Below are positions 33,484 through 43,043 of a stretch of 64,000 nucleotides of DNA, piece after piece; position 1 is the first letter of the stretch, and each line of letters opens with the position of its first letter. The translations under genes were made by a program, and so were the position numbers. This stretch comes from Diabrotica undecimpunctata. Taxonomy: Eukaryota > Arthropoda > Insecta > Coleoptera > Chrysomelidae. The notes beneath the pieces were generated by a model, which saw only the letters and a list, made by a program, of their open reading frames with translations, was not told the DNA's origin and searched no databases. Location: positions 18,731,235 through 18,795,234 of the forward strand of contig NC_092813.1 in assembly GCF_040954645.1 (NCBI RefSeq), read 5' to 3'.

Positions 33484-34050
33484 CAAACACACGTTATCAA
33501 CATTATGAATATTACGAGGAGCACTCCCAAATCACGATTTACAATGTATAAACGTACATAATATCCACCTCATAAACTATATAAATAGACATCGTATACG
33601 AAACTCAGTATACCATATCATTTAGTAGTCCTTATACGCGGAAGAATTGCTATAACTTAATTGAACCACTGTTGTTCTAGTAATAATATTTTAGCCAGCA
33701 ATAAAACAAAATAGCAACTTTTCACAAACTTTACTAAAGACTGGCGTGTTTTGAAACAGTTCGTTTTGTTTTTCGAGTCCCGAGTTTTTGAAACTCGAGC
33801 CTGTTTAGTGGAAACGGTCAGTTGTGTTTATTAATGGACTACCTCACCTCTGACGTTAATGGGCGGGGCTTCGAAAACCTTTCTAAACAGTTCTACACTA
33901 AATACAAGATAGAGCTGCAGTAACTATAAATAAACCGTTAACAGTATGATTGTTACGAGGGGCACTCCCACATCATGATTTTAACGATGTATAAACCTAT
34001 ATTTTCCTGTATTATGAAATATATATGAAAATATGAAGTAGACATCGTAG
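33484..34050. repeat. imperfect direct repeat, about 120 bp, 444 bp apart
   Basis: 33484-33605 and 33928-34050 share ATTACGAGGAGCACTCCCA and ATTGTTACGAGGGGCACTCC type phrases, ATCACGATTT/ATCATGATTT, ATGTATAAAC and AGACATCGTA in the same order. It looks like an old internal duplication in the Tigger element. No coding content. Confidence 0.65.
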
Positions 34051-34214
34051 CATAAGTCGTTCACAGGAATAACAGAACTGAAAATAACTGAATAAACATG
34101 TTAGAATGAGGTTTTCCAACAACATAATAACGTGAATCCGTTATTGTAATGCACGGAATTAAAATACAATTACATTAAATGTGTAAAAATGTTTTAAAAT
34201 TAAACGTAATATTT

Positions 34215-34610
34215 AAGGTTGAAACGGAGTTGCCACTCGTGAACTGAGCTCTTAATGGCACTCCATTCGTTGGTTTAAGGAAAACGAAATTTCAAAGCAA
34301 AAACCTATACAAAGGTCAGAAAAATCTTGTCAAAAATAAAAACATTCAACATATCTGAGTAATAAATAAAACAAAAAACTCAAAGTGTAACTTAGGTAAT
34401 ATTTTACTCAGAATCTACCTCGAGTGTCTGTGAATACCTTCTTTTTTCTTTACCCCTTTCATCTACAATATGTTTACAATAGTGTATTTTTTTTATGTTT
34501 ATTCACAATAGTCAAAAGCTCGACTTTTAGAACTGAATTGTCAAAACTTTTGATCGCAGCCACTTTTGAATATCCGCTTTCTTCAACTCGGTTGTCGATA
34601 TTTATTAAAC
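34215..34610 (-). pseudogene. inverted 3' fragment of the DD82E-type transposon
   Basis: Read on the minus strand, this matches the end of the transposase and the 3' flank of the plus-strand copy at 35526-37390. It contains FDNSVLKVELLTIVN (plus copy: FDNSLLKVELLAIVN), then the noncoding phrase TTGAGTTTTTTGTTTTATTT, and then TCGTTTTCCTTAAACC and TAAGAGCTCAGTTCA near 34250. Much of the transposase between these parts is deleted. It is a separate copy lying head-to-head with the larger one. Confidence 0.8.
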
Positions 34611-34755
34611 GGGGAGTATATAACGAATATATTAAGAAAGAAAAAAACATGGCGACTACCAAAATGGCACTACACAGGATCTTGATTATATAGAACGTAT
34701 AGTTACGTACGAGATATCATAAGGCACTATAAATGAAAATAAATTTACTATAGAC

Positions 34756-35009
34756 AAATTTTGATTTATTGACTTAAGGAAGGCCTCTGGCTGAGTTCAA
34801 AATAAACAACTGATCGAAACCTAACATGCGACATAGCAAATGAAAAGGGACGATATAACGAATCTATTAAGATATGTAATTGATTTTCTATCTTAATATA
34901 TTCGTTATATCCTTCCCTTTCATTTTCTATATCGCGTGATAGGATTTGATCAGTTGTTTATTTTGTACTCAGCCAGAAGCCTTCTTAGTCAATAAATCAA
35001 AATTTGGCA
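34756..35009. repeat. 250-bp imperfect palindrome (fold-back repeat)
   Basis: The left arm 34756-34872 (AAATTTTGATTTATTGACTT ... GATATAACGAATCTATTAAG) is inverted at 34892-35009 with moderate mismatch and a spacer of about 20 bp. It has no coding content. It is either a small inverted-repeat transposon or the fused ends of larger elements, since GATATAACGAAT resembles the Tigger subterminal motif. Confidence 0.8.
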
Positions 35010-35014
35010 TACGG

Positions 35015-37940
35015 TTTTGCTTTCGTATTAAATTATTAAAACAATATGTAAAATTACAGTTTTGTTTACTATGAATAACAAATATAAAATATGCAATATT
35101 AGTATGGTTTTCAAGGAAATCCAATGCAGCAACTTAAAATATTTGTCATAAACGAAAATTTTATATTACAAAAATTATACTAAAAAAACAAAAGTTAACG
35201 CTGGTTTAAATTGTGAGAATTGCGACGCCTATGTTAATTAGTCATTTTCTATTGATTTTACAGTCGCTACTTGTTTTAGCAAGAATCTTTGAGTCTAAGG
35301 CTTTCAGTTGGTTGCATCACACAATTAGTGAACGTTCCTTGAATCGTTGTACTTATTTTTTACTTTTATTTCCTACATTGGTTCTTAGTTTTTAAATACC
35401 TATTAGTATTAATATTTGTATTTTATTCTTGTTTTGTTCTTTCAAGTAAGTATGGTGTTTTTATAGATTAATATTCATATAATTATTTTTAAATATCGGT
35501 AGGTATAATTAAAAAAAAATCAAATATGTCCAGCACCGATACAGCTGACGAGGTTGCCAAAATAAGTCGCAGTCCTCCAAGAAAACGAACAAAAAAATCC
35601 CATCTCGATGTCAAAACCAAAGAAATTATTTTAAATATTTACAAGTGCGAAATAGAAGAAAATCCTACTCTAGCAATAGATAAGTCGATAATAAGAGTTG
35701 CACATAAGTCAGGTGTGTACAAGCGAAGTATTTATAATATACTCACAGAATATAAAAACACACATTTTCAGAGCCAAAAGTTAGTCGAACTCGCAACAAA
35801 AGAATCGATTTAGTAGACAGAGCTGATCGTAATGCCATAAGAAGAAAGGTGCATGCATTTTATTTTAGAAATGAGATTCCTACTGTAGACAAAGTTTTAA
35901 GAGAAGTTAATGAGGATAATGATCTGCCTAATTTTAAAAGAACAACATTTTATAAAGTTCTTAAGACACTTAATTTTAAGTATCAAAAACGAGAATGACA
36001 GAGCATGTTGTTAGAAAAAGATGAGATTGTTTTGTGGAGAAGGGAATATTTAAAGAAAATTAAAGCTTACCGAAATGATGGTCGTAAGATATATTACCTA
36101 GCTGAGACGTGGGTTAATGCTGGACATACGAAATCTAAAGTTTGGGTCGATAAGTCTATCGTTTCTTCGAGGCAAGCCTTTCTGGATGGTTTGTCGACTG
36201 GATTAAAAAATCCATCAGGTACGTTTAAATGTCTGTTGAAAGTTTCACATCCAGTAACTGCAAAACAAATTTCGTTGCACATCATCTCATTAGAACGTAT
36301 GTTACTGCATTATATCCGTAAATAATGGTAACAGTCGGTTTCACTTTAAAGATACGAAGTTATGAAGTTAAAAATTATTCTTCGTTATCGTTTATAGATA
36401 ATGTAAGACAGTATCATATGTTTTAAGGTAATGACATGTAACGATAAATGTCTTGCATTTACTATAGTAGTTAATTTCCAGTTCAAAAGTAAATTAAAAA
36501 TCGCTTTATTTTTAGGTAAAGGAAAGAGGTTGATCATTTGTCACATTGGTAGTGAGGACGGGTTTGTTCCTGATGCCTTATGGGCTTTTGAGTCAAAAAA
36601 ATCTGGCGACTATCATGAAGAGATGATTGGCGAGTCATTTGAAAAGTGGTTCTTTTCGATATTAGAAAAATTAGACAAAAATTCAGTTATTGTTTTAGAC
36701 AATGCACCGTACCACTCAAGAAGAGTGGAAAAAATACCGACAACCGCGTCGAAGAAAGCGGACATTCAAAATTGGCTACGATCAAAAAATATAAATTTTG
36801 ACAACTCGCTTCTAAAAGTCGAGCTTTTGGCTATTGTAAATAACAATAAAAAAGAATATACTAAGTATATTGTAGATGAAATGGCTAAAGAAAAAAATCA
36901 AATAGTATTGAGACTTCTGCCATACCACTGCGAGCTTAATCCGATTGAGTTAATTTGGGCAGACTTAAAAAATTATATTGCAGAGAAGAATACTACGTTT
37001 AAATTTTCAGATATGAAAAATCTTTTTCATGAAGGAATTACGCGTATTACATCTGCCAAATGGCAAAAATGTATACAGCATGTTCAGCAGAAAGTCAAAC
37101 AAAAGATGTGGGATCTTGACAATATCATTGAGACTCAAGTTGAACCACTGATAATTAACGTAGTTAATGAGAGCAGCACGTCAGACTCTGATTATGAATA
37201 AAATATTAATTTACACTGTGAGTTTTTTGTTTTATTTATTAGTCAGATATGTAGAATGTTTTTATTTTTGACGAATGATTTTCTCGGACATTTGCATAGG
37301 TTTTTGTTTGAAACTTCGTTTTCCTTAAAAAACGAATGGGGTGCGATTAAGAGCTCAGTTCATGACTGGCAGCCCCGTTTAAACCGGAAGCTCTTAGATA
37401 TTAATACTCATAATTTCAACGCAATTTAAGAAGTTTTTACTTCTGGCGGCACTTCTCCAAGTGCACCTTATTTTTTTTTTAATACAAAATTTTCGTTTAT
37501 GAAAACATTTTAAGTTAAGGTATATCTGTATTCAAATTTACGAAATTTATGTAAAATGAGATTTCAATTTCTGGTAACATTTGTAATCTGGATCACGTGA
37601 GTTTTATTGTTTTTCAAATAAAAACTGAAAACATAATAATAAGTTACTTCTTTTGAGGCGAACTAACACACAATTTACTTTAAAAAATAAGTGTATTTGA
37701 TGTTCCGATTTCGATCGTTTAAGTGTCAAAACAACGTTGCAATTACTGCTTTATTATTTTTGTCAAACCATAAGTTTCTTTTTATTTTACAGTAGTGAAG
37801 CTAATTTTGAATTTCCTTGAAAATAATACTAACATTGTATATTTTATCTTCGTTGTTCATAGTAAACAAATCTTTAATTGTACATACTGTTTTATTAATT
37901 TGATAGGAAATATGAAAGCAAAACCGCACGCCTATGGAGT
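35015..37940 (+). mobile_element. IS630/Tc1-mariner-related transposon, DD82E-type
   Basis: Inverted repeats bound it. 35024-35126 (starting CGGTTTTGCTTTCGTATTAA) matches the complement of about 37795-37925, and 35131-35170 matches the complement of about 37465-37520. The right arm has about 270 extra bases between the two parts. The boundaries are approximate and I could not confirm a TA duplication. It encodes one intron-containing transposase. It is inserted in the Tigger element. Confidence 0.7.
35526..37201 (+). pseudogene. DD82E-type transposase, catalytic Asp lost
   Basis: Exon 1 is 35526-36218 and exon 2 is 36516-37201; the GT-AG intron (36219-36515) joins NPS to GKGKRLI in frame. 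The N-terminus is basic (PPRKRTKKSHLD) and helical, with a helix-turn-helix-like SGVYKRSIYNILTEYK. The catalytic core has YYLAETWVNAGHTKSKVW, where Ala replaces the expected first Asp, then SVIVLDNAPYHSRR (second Asp) and LLPYHCELNPIELIWADLKN (Glu). I count 82 residues between the second Asp and the Glu. As I recall, that spacing defines the Sailor (DD82E) relatives of Tc1/mariner. Other damage is a frameshift near 35775 and a TGA at 35996. The C-terminus is intact and acidic. Inactive copy. Confidence 0.82.
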
Positions 37941-38276
37941 CTTACGTAGCATAGCCTGGTTTTGTTTACTTTTACTGAACGTCGAATTTGAATGAGGTGT
38001 AAACTACGCTAAGCCGGGGTTTGGAACGCAGAAATGCGTAACACAGGGGTTTCGTGCGTTATGTAGAGGTTTGCCACACTCAATATTAAATATACAACGG
38101 TTTTAATTTTTTTCCGCAAATCGTAAAAATTCGTTATATGGAGGAGTAAAACCGAAACAGTTCGTTATATAGGGTTATTTTTTACATTGAGTGTTATGGA
38201 CGTTTGAAGGGGATTTAAAAAATTGTTATATCGGGGATTTCTTTATATCGGGGTTCCTTATATCGGGACTGCACTG

Positions 38277-38949
38277 TATATAACACGTACACCTATTACT
38301 GGGCGTGCATATTCGCCGATCCTACAACGTATGGCATAGGAAAATAAATACGAACCTCCGATTAGTCCTAATTTAAACGTCGTCTCAAATAAAAAAAAAT
38401 ATTCAAATAGTTTTATTTTTTCCCTAGTTAATATCAACAAAAATTCTTTATCCTTTACATATCTTAAACGAGGTGCTTAATATGTTCCTTGTATTTGCAG
38501 TGTAGTGCTGTAAGTACTGTAGGTATCAGAGACTTGGGATTTGAGCAATTCTATGCTCCTTTTTTTAAAATAAACTAAAGATGTCAAATTCCAAAAATTT
38601 TCTAGTTCCCTTCTAGACCCTCTAGGTTGGTTTCACTTATTTTCTAACTTAAAAATAACATTTATATAGTTTTACCGTAAAATCCAGTGGTTAAGATACC
38701 TATATTTCTCTAAATTTGATATTTTTCGGTATAACAGAATGGTCAGACTAAAAAAAGTATTGCATATTACACACAATTAGTCTTGAGTTAGTAAATATCA
38801 GAAAGTTTGTTCTCAAAAATATCATATTTGGAAAAAATTCAACCCATACCATTGAATTCTACGTAAAAAACTGTAGGTATAACTAAAAGATTTTAAATGC
38901 CCATTAGAACTCTAGAAACGACTTACTGTGGCATAACAAAATTGAATTT
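38277..38949. other. spacer with a segment repeated in inverted form beyond the Penelope element
   Basis: About 38285-38345 contains GCATATTCGCCGATCC. Its complement occurs at about 42388-42440 (GGATCGGCGAATATGC), with further similarity on both sides. The rest shows no gene. Confidence 0.5.
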
Positions 38950-38956
38950 AGTTTGA

Positions 38957-39758
38957 TCAGATAAAAGGCATATATCGAGCACAGTTTAATTTAATCTTGC
39001 CCAAGTACTTTCGATCCCTAGATCATCTTCAGGGACATCTGAAATAAGCCAAGAAACGTTTTTTTATAACCAAAGAAATTGATTAACTTCGATAAAAACT
39101 CGAAGTTTATGGTTGAAAAAAGGTTTTTATATGATTAACGTTTATAGACTTACTTCGTCAATTGTGGCCTATCCGGCAAGAACAAGATGTCATAAACATA
39201 TAAATGTACATTACACTACACTACAAATGGACAAACAAACACTTTAAAATTATTTAAGAAAGGCTACATTACTTGCGGAAGCCGGAGACAGAATGGCTCC
39301 TGATCTAACGGAAATGTTGGGGTGACATGTGACAAATGACAACTTGGATGAGCAGTCACAATCATGGATATGTGATCTGCACCTTTTACAATTCTATGAA
39401 ACTAAGTATTGACCAAAAGTCCAACTGACACTACTATAGGAGGTCACTGATGAAATATAAAATTATATAGAATATTTTTTAAGTAGATTGAATAATCCAG
39501 ATCTCACACTCAAACATGTCTGTAATAATTAAGGTGTTAGTTTGAGATCAACTGAAGTCGACGAAAAGTAAGAATGCAAGAAGAGGACTAAACAATATAT
39601 TAGACAGTGGGTAGTTGACTACAATAAAATGGTCTACCAAGCACTATCTGTAATGTAGAAAGGAAGAGATCTGACTATGTAATTAAAATACTAAAAATTG
39701 AAAATCAAAATTGAAAGCAAAGTATATAAATGGGGTGTAATCCAAGTAGTTCAGTTGA
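38957..39758 (+). repeat. left inverted arm of the Penelope-like element
   Basis: Complement of 41475-42292 with only scattered differences over about 800 bp. On the minus strand it contains CTGAAGATGATCTAGGGATC followed by GAAAG (39009-39032), reminiscent of a hammerhead core. Confidence 0.9.
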
Positions 39759-39815
39759 ACCCACAGTCAATGGTATAACTATAAAATTAATATGGATGTG
39801 CTCAGTGCAGGAAGT

Positions 39816-41512
39816 CTAAACAGTCGAGCTGGGTCCCCTACGAGGTGAAGCTGTAATAAAGTTTTTAAAAATAGGTTTAAATTTAGTACAATTTAAATTA
39901 ATTTGAGTATTAAGACAGTGAGAGTTTTCATTTGTTTCCCTTGTAATTTCCAAATCTTCCAATAAATCCAACTCCATATAGTTTTTCTTTCTACTAATGT
40001 CATGTAAGATAGATGAACCAGTGTTGATGTTAAAATTGTGTTTACTGGATAATAAGTGTTGACCAAAACTTGAAGAGTTTGGTCTTTTCAAATGTTCTGA
40101 AACTCTAGTGGATAACTTTCTAATGGTTCTACCTACATAAGAGGTATCACAATCATCACATTTTAATTTGTAAATACCACTTTTGTCAAGTGTGTTCATC
40201 CTATCTTTGGTGTTGATTAGGAAGGAACCTAAGGTGTTGTGTGACTTGAAGGAAATTTTGATGTTATCGATTGTAGAAGTAAAAAGTTTAGATATTTTAT
40301 TGGAAATGCTGCTAATGTAGGTGAAGAAGAAATATCTGGTGTTATTTGAAGCAGTAGGTTGAAGAAAACATTGTGATGAATATGCAAGCTTTTCTGCAAT
40401 TTTTAGTTTAGCTCTATTTAGAAGCTTATAGATAATGTTAGGATCATAACCATTATTGAAAGCAATTTGTTTAAGAGTATTAAGTTCTGAATTAAAATTA
40501 TCATTAGAAAGTGGAAATTTGAGTAACCTATGAATGTAACTGTTGAAAGCAGCCATTTTATGTTGGGTTGGATGATTATATGTATCATGTATAACATGAT
40601 CTGTTTGGGTAGGTTTTCTGTAAATATTGTACTCTAAAGAATCTTTATTACGGGAAATTGTCATATCCAAGAAGTTCAACTTTTTATCAGATTCTGGTTC
40701 CAGAGTAAAAGAGATGTTGGGATGGAGGTTATTAAGATCATCCAGAATCTGTAAAGCATCATCTTGGGTTCCCTGTATGAGAGCTATACAATCATCAACA
40801 TACCTTGACCAAAAAACTATTTTGTTGTTGTTAACAAACTTCTGTTTTAAGCTGTCTAAGAAAATGTCAGCTAGAAAAGGTGATAGTGGAGATCCCATTG
40901 CTAAACCTGTTGGTTGTTTATATATTTTTTGATTGAATTGAAAGAAGTCCTGATCCAGACAGAATTTAAGTATAGTTAAGATAGCATCTTTGTCTTTTGC
41001 CGATATGTTGCAATTGTCTAGAAGATTGTGTACTAAAGGTAATGTTTCATCTCTTGGTACAGAAGTAAACAGATTGGAAACATCAAAAGAAACCAAATAA
41101 AAACCCTCTTCTATCCTAATGTTATTTAACCGTTCTATTAGATCTAAAGAATTTTTGAGATGGAGAACTTAGGTTTAAAATTAGTGATAGACTGAATTAT
41201 GTTGTAAATAAACTCTGATAAAATAGAAACTGGAGTGTTACAAAAACTTACTACAGGCCTTATGGGACAATTGTGTTTATGGATTTTAGGAAGTCCATAT
41301 AACCTAGGTGTTATAGGATTAGATACAGTTAACTTTCTGTTGTTATATTTAGTAATAGTGTCATTAAACAATTTGACCATTACTTTTGTTTTATTAATAA
41401 AGGTGTTAAGTGGATTTTTTTCCAAAACTACAAAACTGTTATCTGAAAGAAAAGATTCTACTTTCTCTATTTCAACTGAATGTTCAACTGAACTACTTGG
41501 ATTACACCCCAT
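39816..41512 (-). pseudogene. Penelope-like RT with GIY-YIG endonuclease, one frameshift
   Basis: Minus strand, 41512 down to 39816. The first part (ITPRLYGLPKIHKHNCPIRP, VVSFCNTP) is the RT upstream motif. A frameshift near 41155 leads to the 426-codon frame with LVSFDVSNLFTSVP, QPTGLAMGSPLSPFLADIFL, the catalytic SRYVDDCIALI and KLNFLDMTISR, then YRKPTQTDHVIH. The GIY-YIG domain follows: SGIYKLKCDDCDTSYVGRT with a Cys pair, then LSTRVSEHL and FGQHLLSSKHNF. In this family the nuclease nicks DNA and the RT extends the primer. The ORF lacks roughly the first 150-200 residues of a typical member. Apart from the single frameshift the catalytic residues are in place. Confidence 0.9.
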
Positions 41513-42292
41513 TTATATACTTTGCTTTCAATTTTGATTTTCAATTTTTAGTATTTTAATTACATAGTCAGATCTCTTCCTTTCTACATTACAGATAGTG
41601 CTTGGTAGACCATTTTATTGTAGTCAACTACCCACTGTCTAATATATTGTTTAGTCCTCTTCTTGCATTCTTACTTTTCGTCGACTTCAGTTGATCTCAA
41701 ACTAACACCTTAATTATTACAGACATGTTTGAGTGTGAGATCTGGATTATTCAATCTACTTAAAAAATATTCTATATAATTTTATATTTCATCAGTGACC
41801 TCCTATAGTAGTGTCAGTTGGACTTTTGGTCAATACTTAGTTTCATAGAATTGTAAAAGGTGCAGATCACATATCTATGATTGTGACTGCTCATCCAAGT
41901 TGTCATTTGTCACATGTCACCCCAACATTTCCGTTAGATCAGGAGCCATTCTGTCTCCGGCTTCCGCAAGTAATGTAGCCTTTCTTAAATAATTTTAAAG
42001 TATTTGTTTGTCCATTTGTAGTGTAGTGTAATGTACATTTATATATTTATGACATCTTGTTCTTGCCGGATAGGCCACAATTGACGAAGTAAGTCTATAA
42101 ACGTTAATCACATAAAAACCTTTTTTCAACCATAAATTTCGAGTTTTTATCGAAGTTAATCAATTTCTTTGGTTATAAAAAAACGTTTCTTGGCTTATTT
42201 CAGATGCCCCTGAAGATGATCTAGGGATCGAAAGTACTTGGGCAAGATTAAATTAAACTGTGCTCGATATATGCCTTTTATCTGATCAAAGT
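41475..42292 (-). repeat. right inverted arm of the Penelope-like element
   Basis: Inverted partner of 38957-39758. Its inner end overlaps the first codons of the truncated ORF (41478-41512). It carries the same CTGAAGA...GAAA motif on the plus strand at 42210-42233. Confidence 0.9.
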
Positions 42293-42334
42293 TCATTTAT
42301 TCGAGCATTCAACCTTATATTTAAAATTGAATTT

Positions 42335-42521
42335 GGCGTCAAATCATAATATCCCATTACTATATTTATTACCAATCCCAGGGACGTATTTACTTGCACA
42401 TTATGTACGTAGTGGGATCGGCGAATATGCATTGTGCGTTGGCGAATTATGTTATCGTATAGAGCAGACGTCTATACTTCGCGGCATGACAAAGACAGAC
42501 CACTATACTCTAGAAATTTTT

Positions 42522-42560
<39 letters not shown>

Positions 42561-42859
42561 TGTGACTCGTTGGTAAGAACTGTCGATATAATATATACTA
42601 TACAAGGTGTTCCAAGATGATTTTGTCAGCCTATAATTCAGGAATATATGAATATTTTTATTTGCAAATTAGAAAATTTCAATTTTAACAACAATACTAT
42701 CAATTGATATATACACATGAGATCTGTGACGTCATCACGGGCGCTGTGACATCTTTAATATGGAAAAAATTAGAGGGTGAAGGTTAGGCCAAACAAAAAG
42801 CTTTGTATCCCAAATTCAACGGTGTCCCATAATAAGAGTATTAATGTTAATAAATAAGC
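42335..42859. other. spacer with (GA)n microsatellite
   Basis: No gene. It holds the inverted partner of 38285-38345 at about 42388-42440 and a GA dinucleotide repeat of about 36 bp at 42523-42559. Confidence 0.6.
42523..42559. repeat. (GA)n microsatellite
   Basis: Uninterrupted GA dinucleotides over about 36 bp. Confidence 0.95.
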
Positions 42860-43043
42860 TAAATTTACAACCAAAGTGTACAGAAAACTAACCCACATCA
42901 ACAAATATTTAAATTTTTACTCCAACCACGACGTCAACATCAAAAAAGGGAATTATCAAATCATTATTATTATTATTAGCTGAAAACACCTGCTCTAATG
43001 AAAATTAATTTCAAAAAGAAAACAACCTGCTAATACTCATTGT

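Larger units (their letters stand above)
31723..38276 (-). mobile_element. Tigger/pogo-like DNA transposon with nested inserts
   Basis: The left end starts CAGTACAACCTCGGTACAAC and the right end, inverted, starts CAGTGCAGTCCCGATATAAG. Both sit next to TA (31721-31722 and 38277-38278), the target of this superfamily. Both ends carry several copies of a TTCGTTATATCGGG-like motif: near 31768, 31800, 31830 and 31868 on the left, and near 38128, 38160, 38224, 38242 and 38259 on the right. The transposase remnant is on the minus strand at 32003-33210. A second transposon, an inverted fragment of it and a palindrome occupy roughly 34215-37940. The total of 6.55 kb is far longer than a normal Tigger (2-3 kb), consistent with those inserts. 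Confidence 0.8.
38950..42322 (-). mobile_element. Penelope-like retroelement with long inverted terminal repeats
   Basis: A 3.37-kb element flanked by a 12-bp duplication, AAAATTGAATTT, at 38938-38949 and 42323-42334. Two arms of about 800 bp, 38957-39758 and 41475-42292, are near-identical inverted copies. The right arm has an extra tail of about 30 bp (42293-42322), matching the known asymmetric arms of Penelope-like elements. Between them the minus strand encodes RT and GIY-YIG endonuclease. The ORF N-terminus is missing and there is one frameshift. Confidence 0.9.

Noticed and set aside
34424..34693. 89-codon plus-strand frame
   Set aside because: It is the antisense of the inverted DD82E transposase fragment.
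40627..40932. 101-codon plus-strand frame
   Set aside because: Antisense of the Penelope-like RT.
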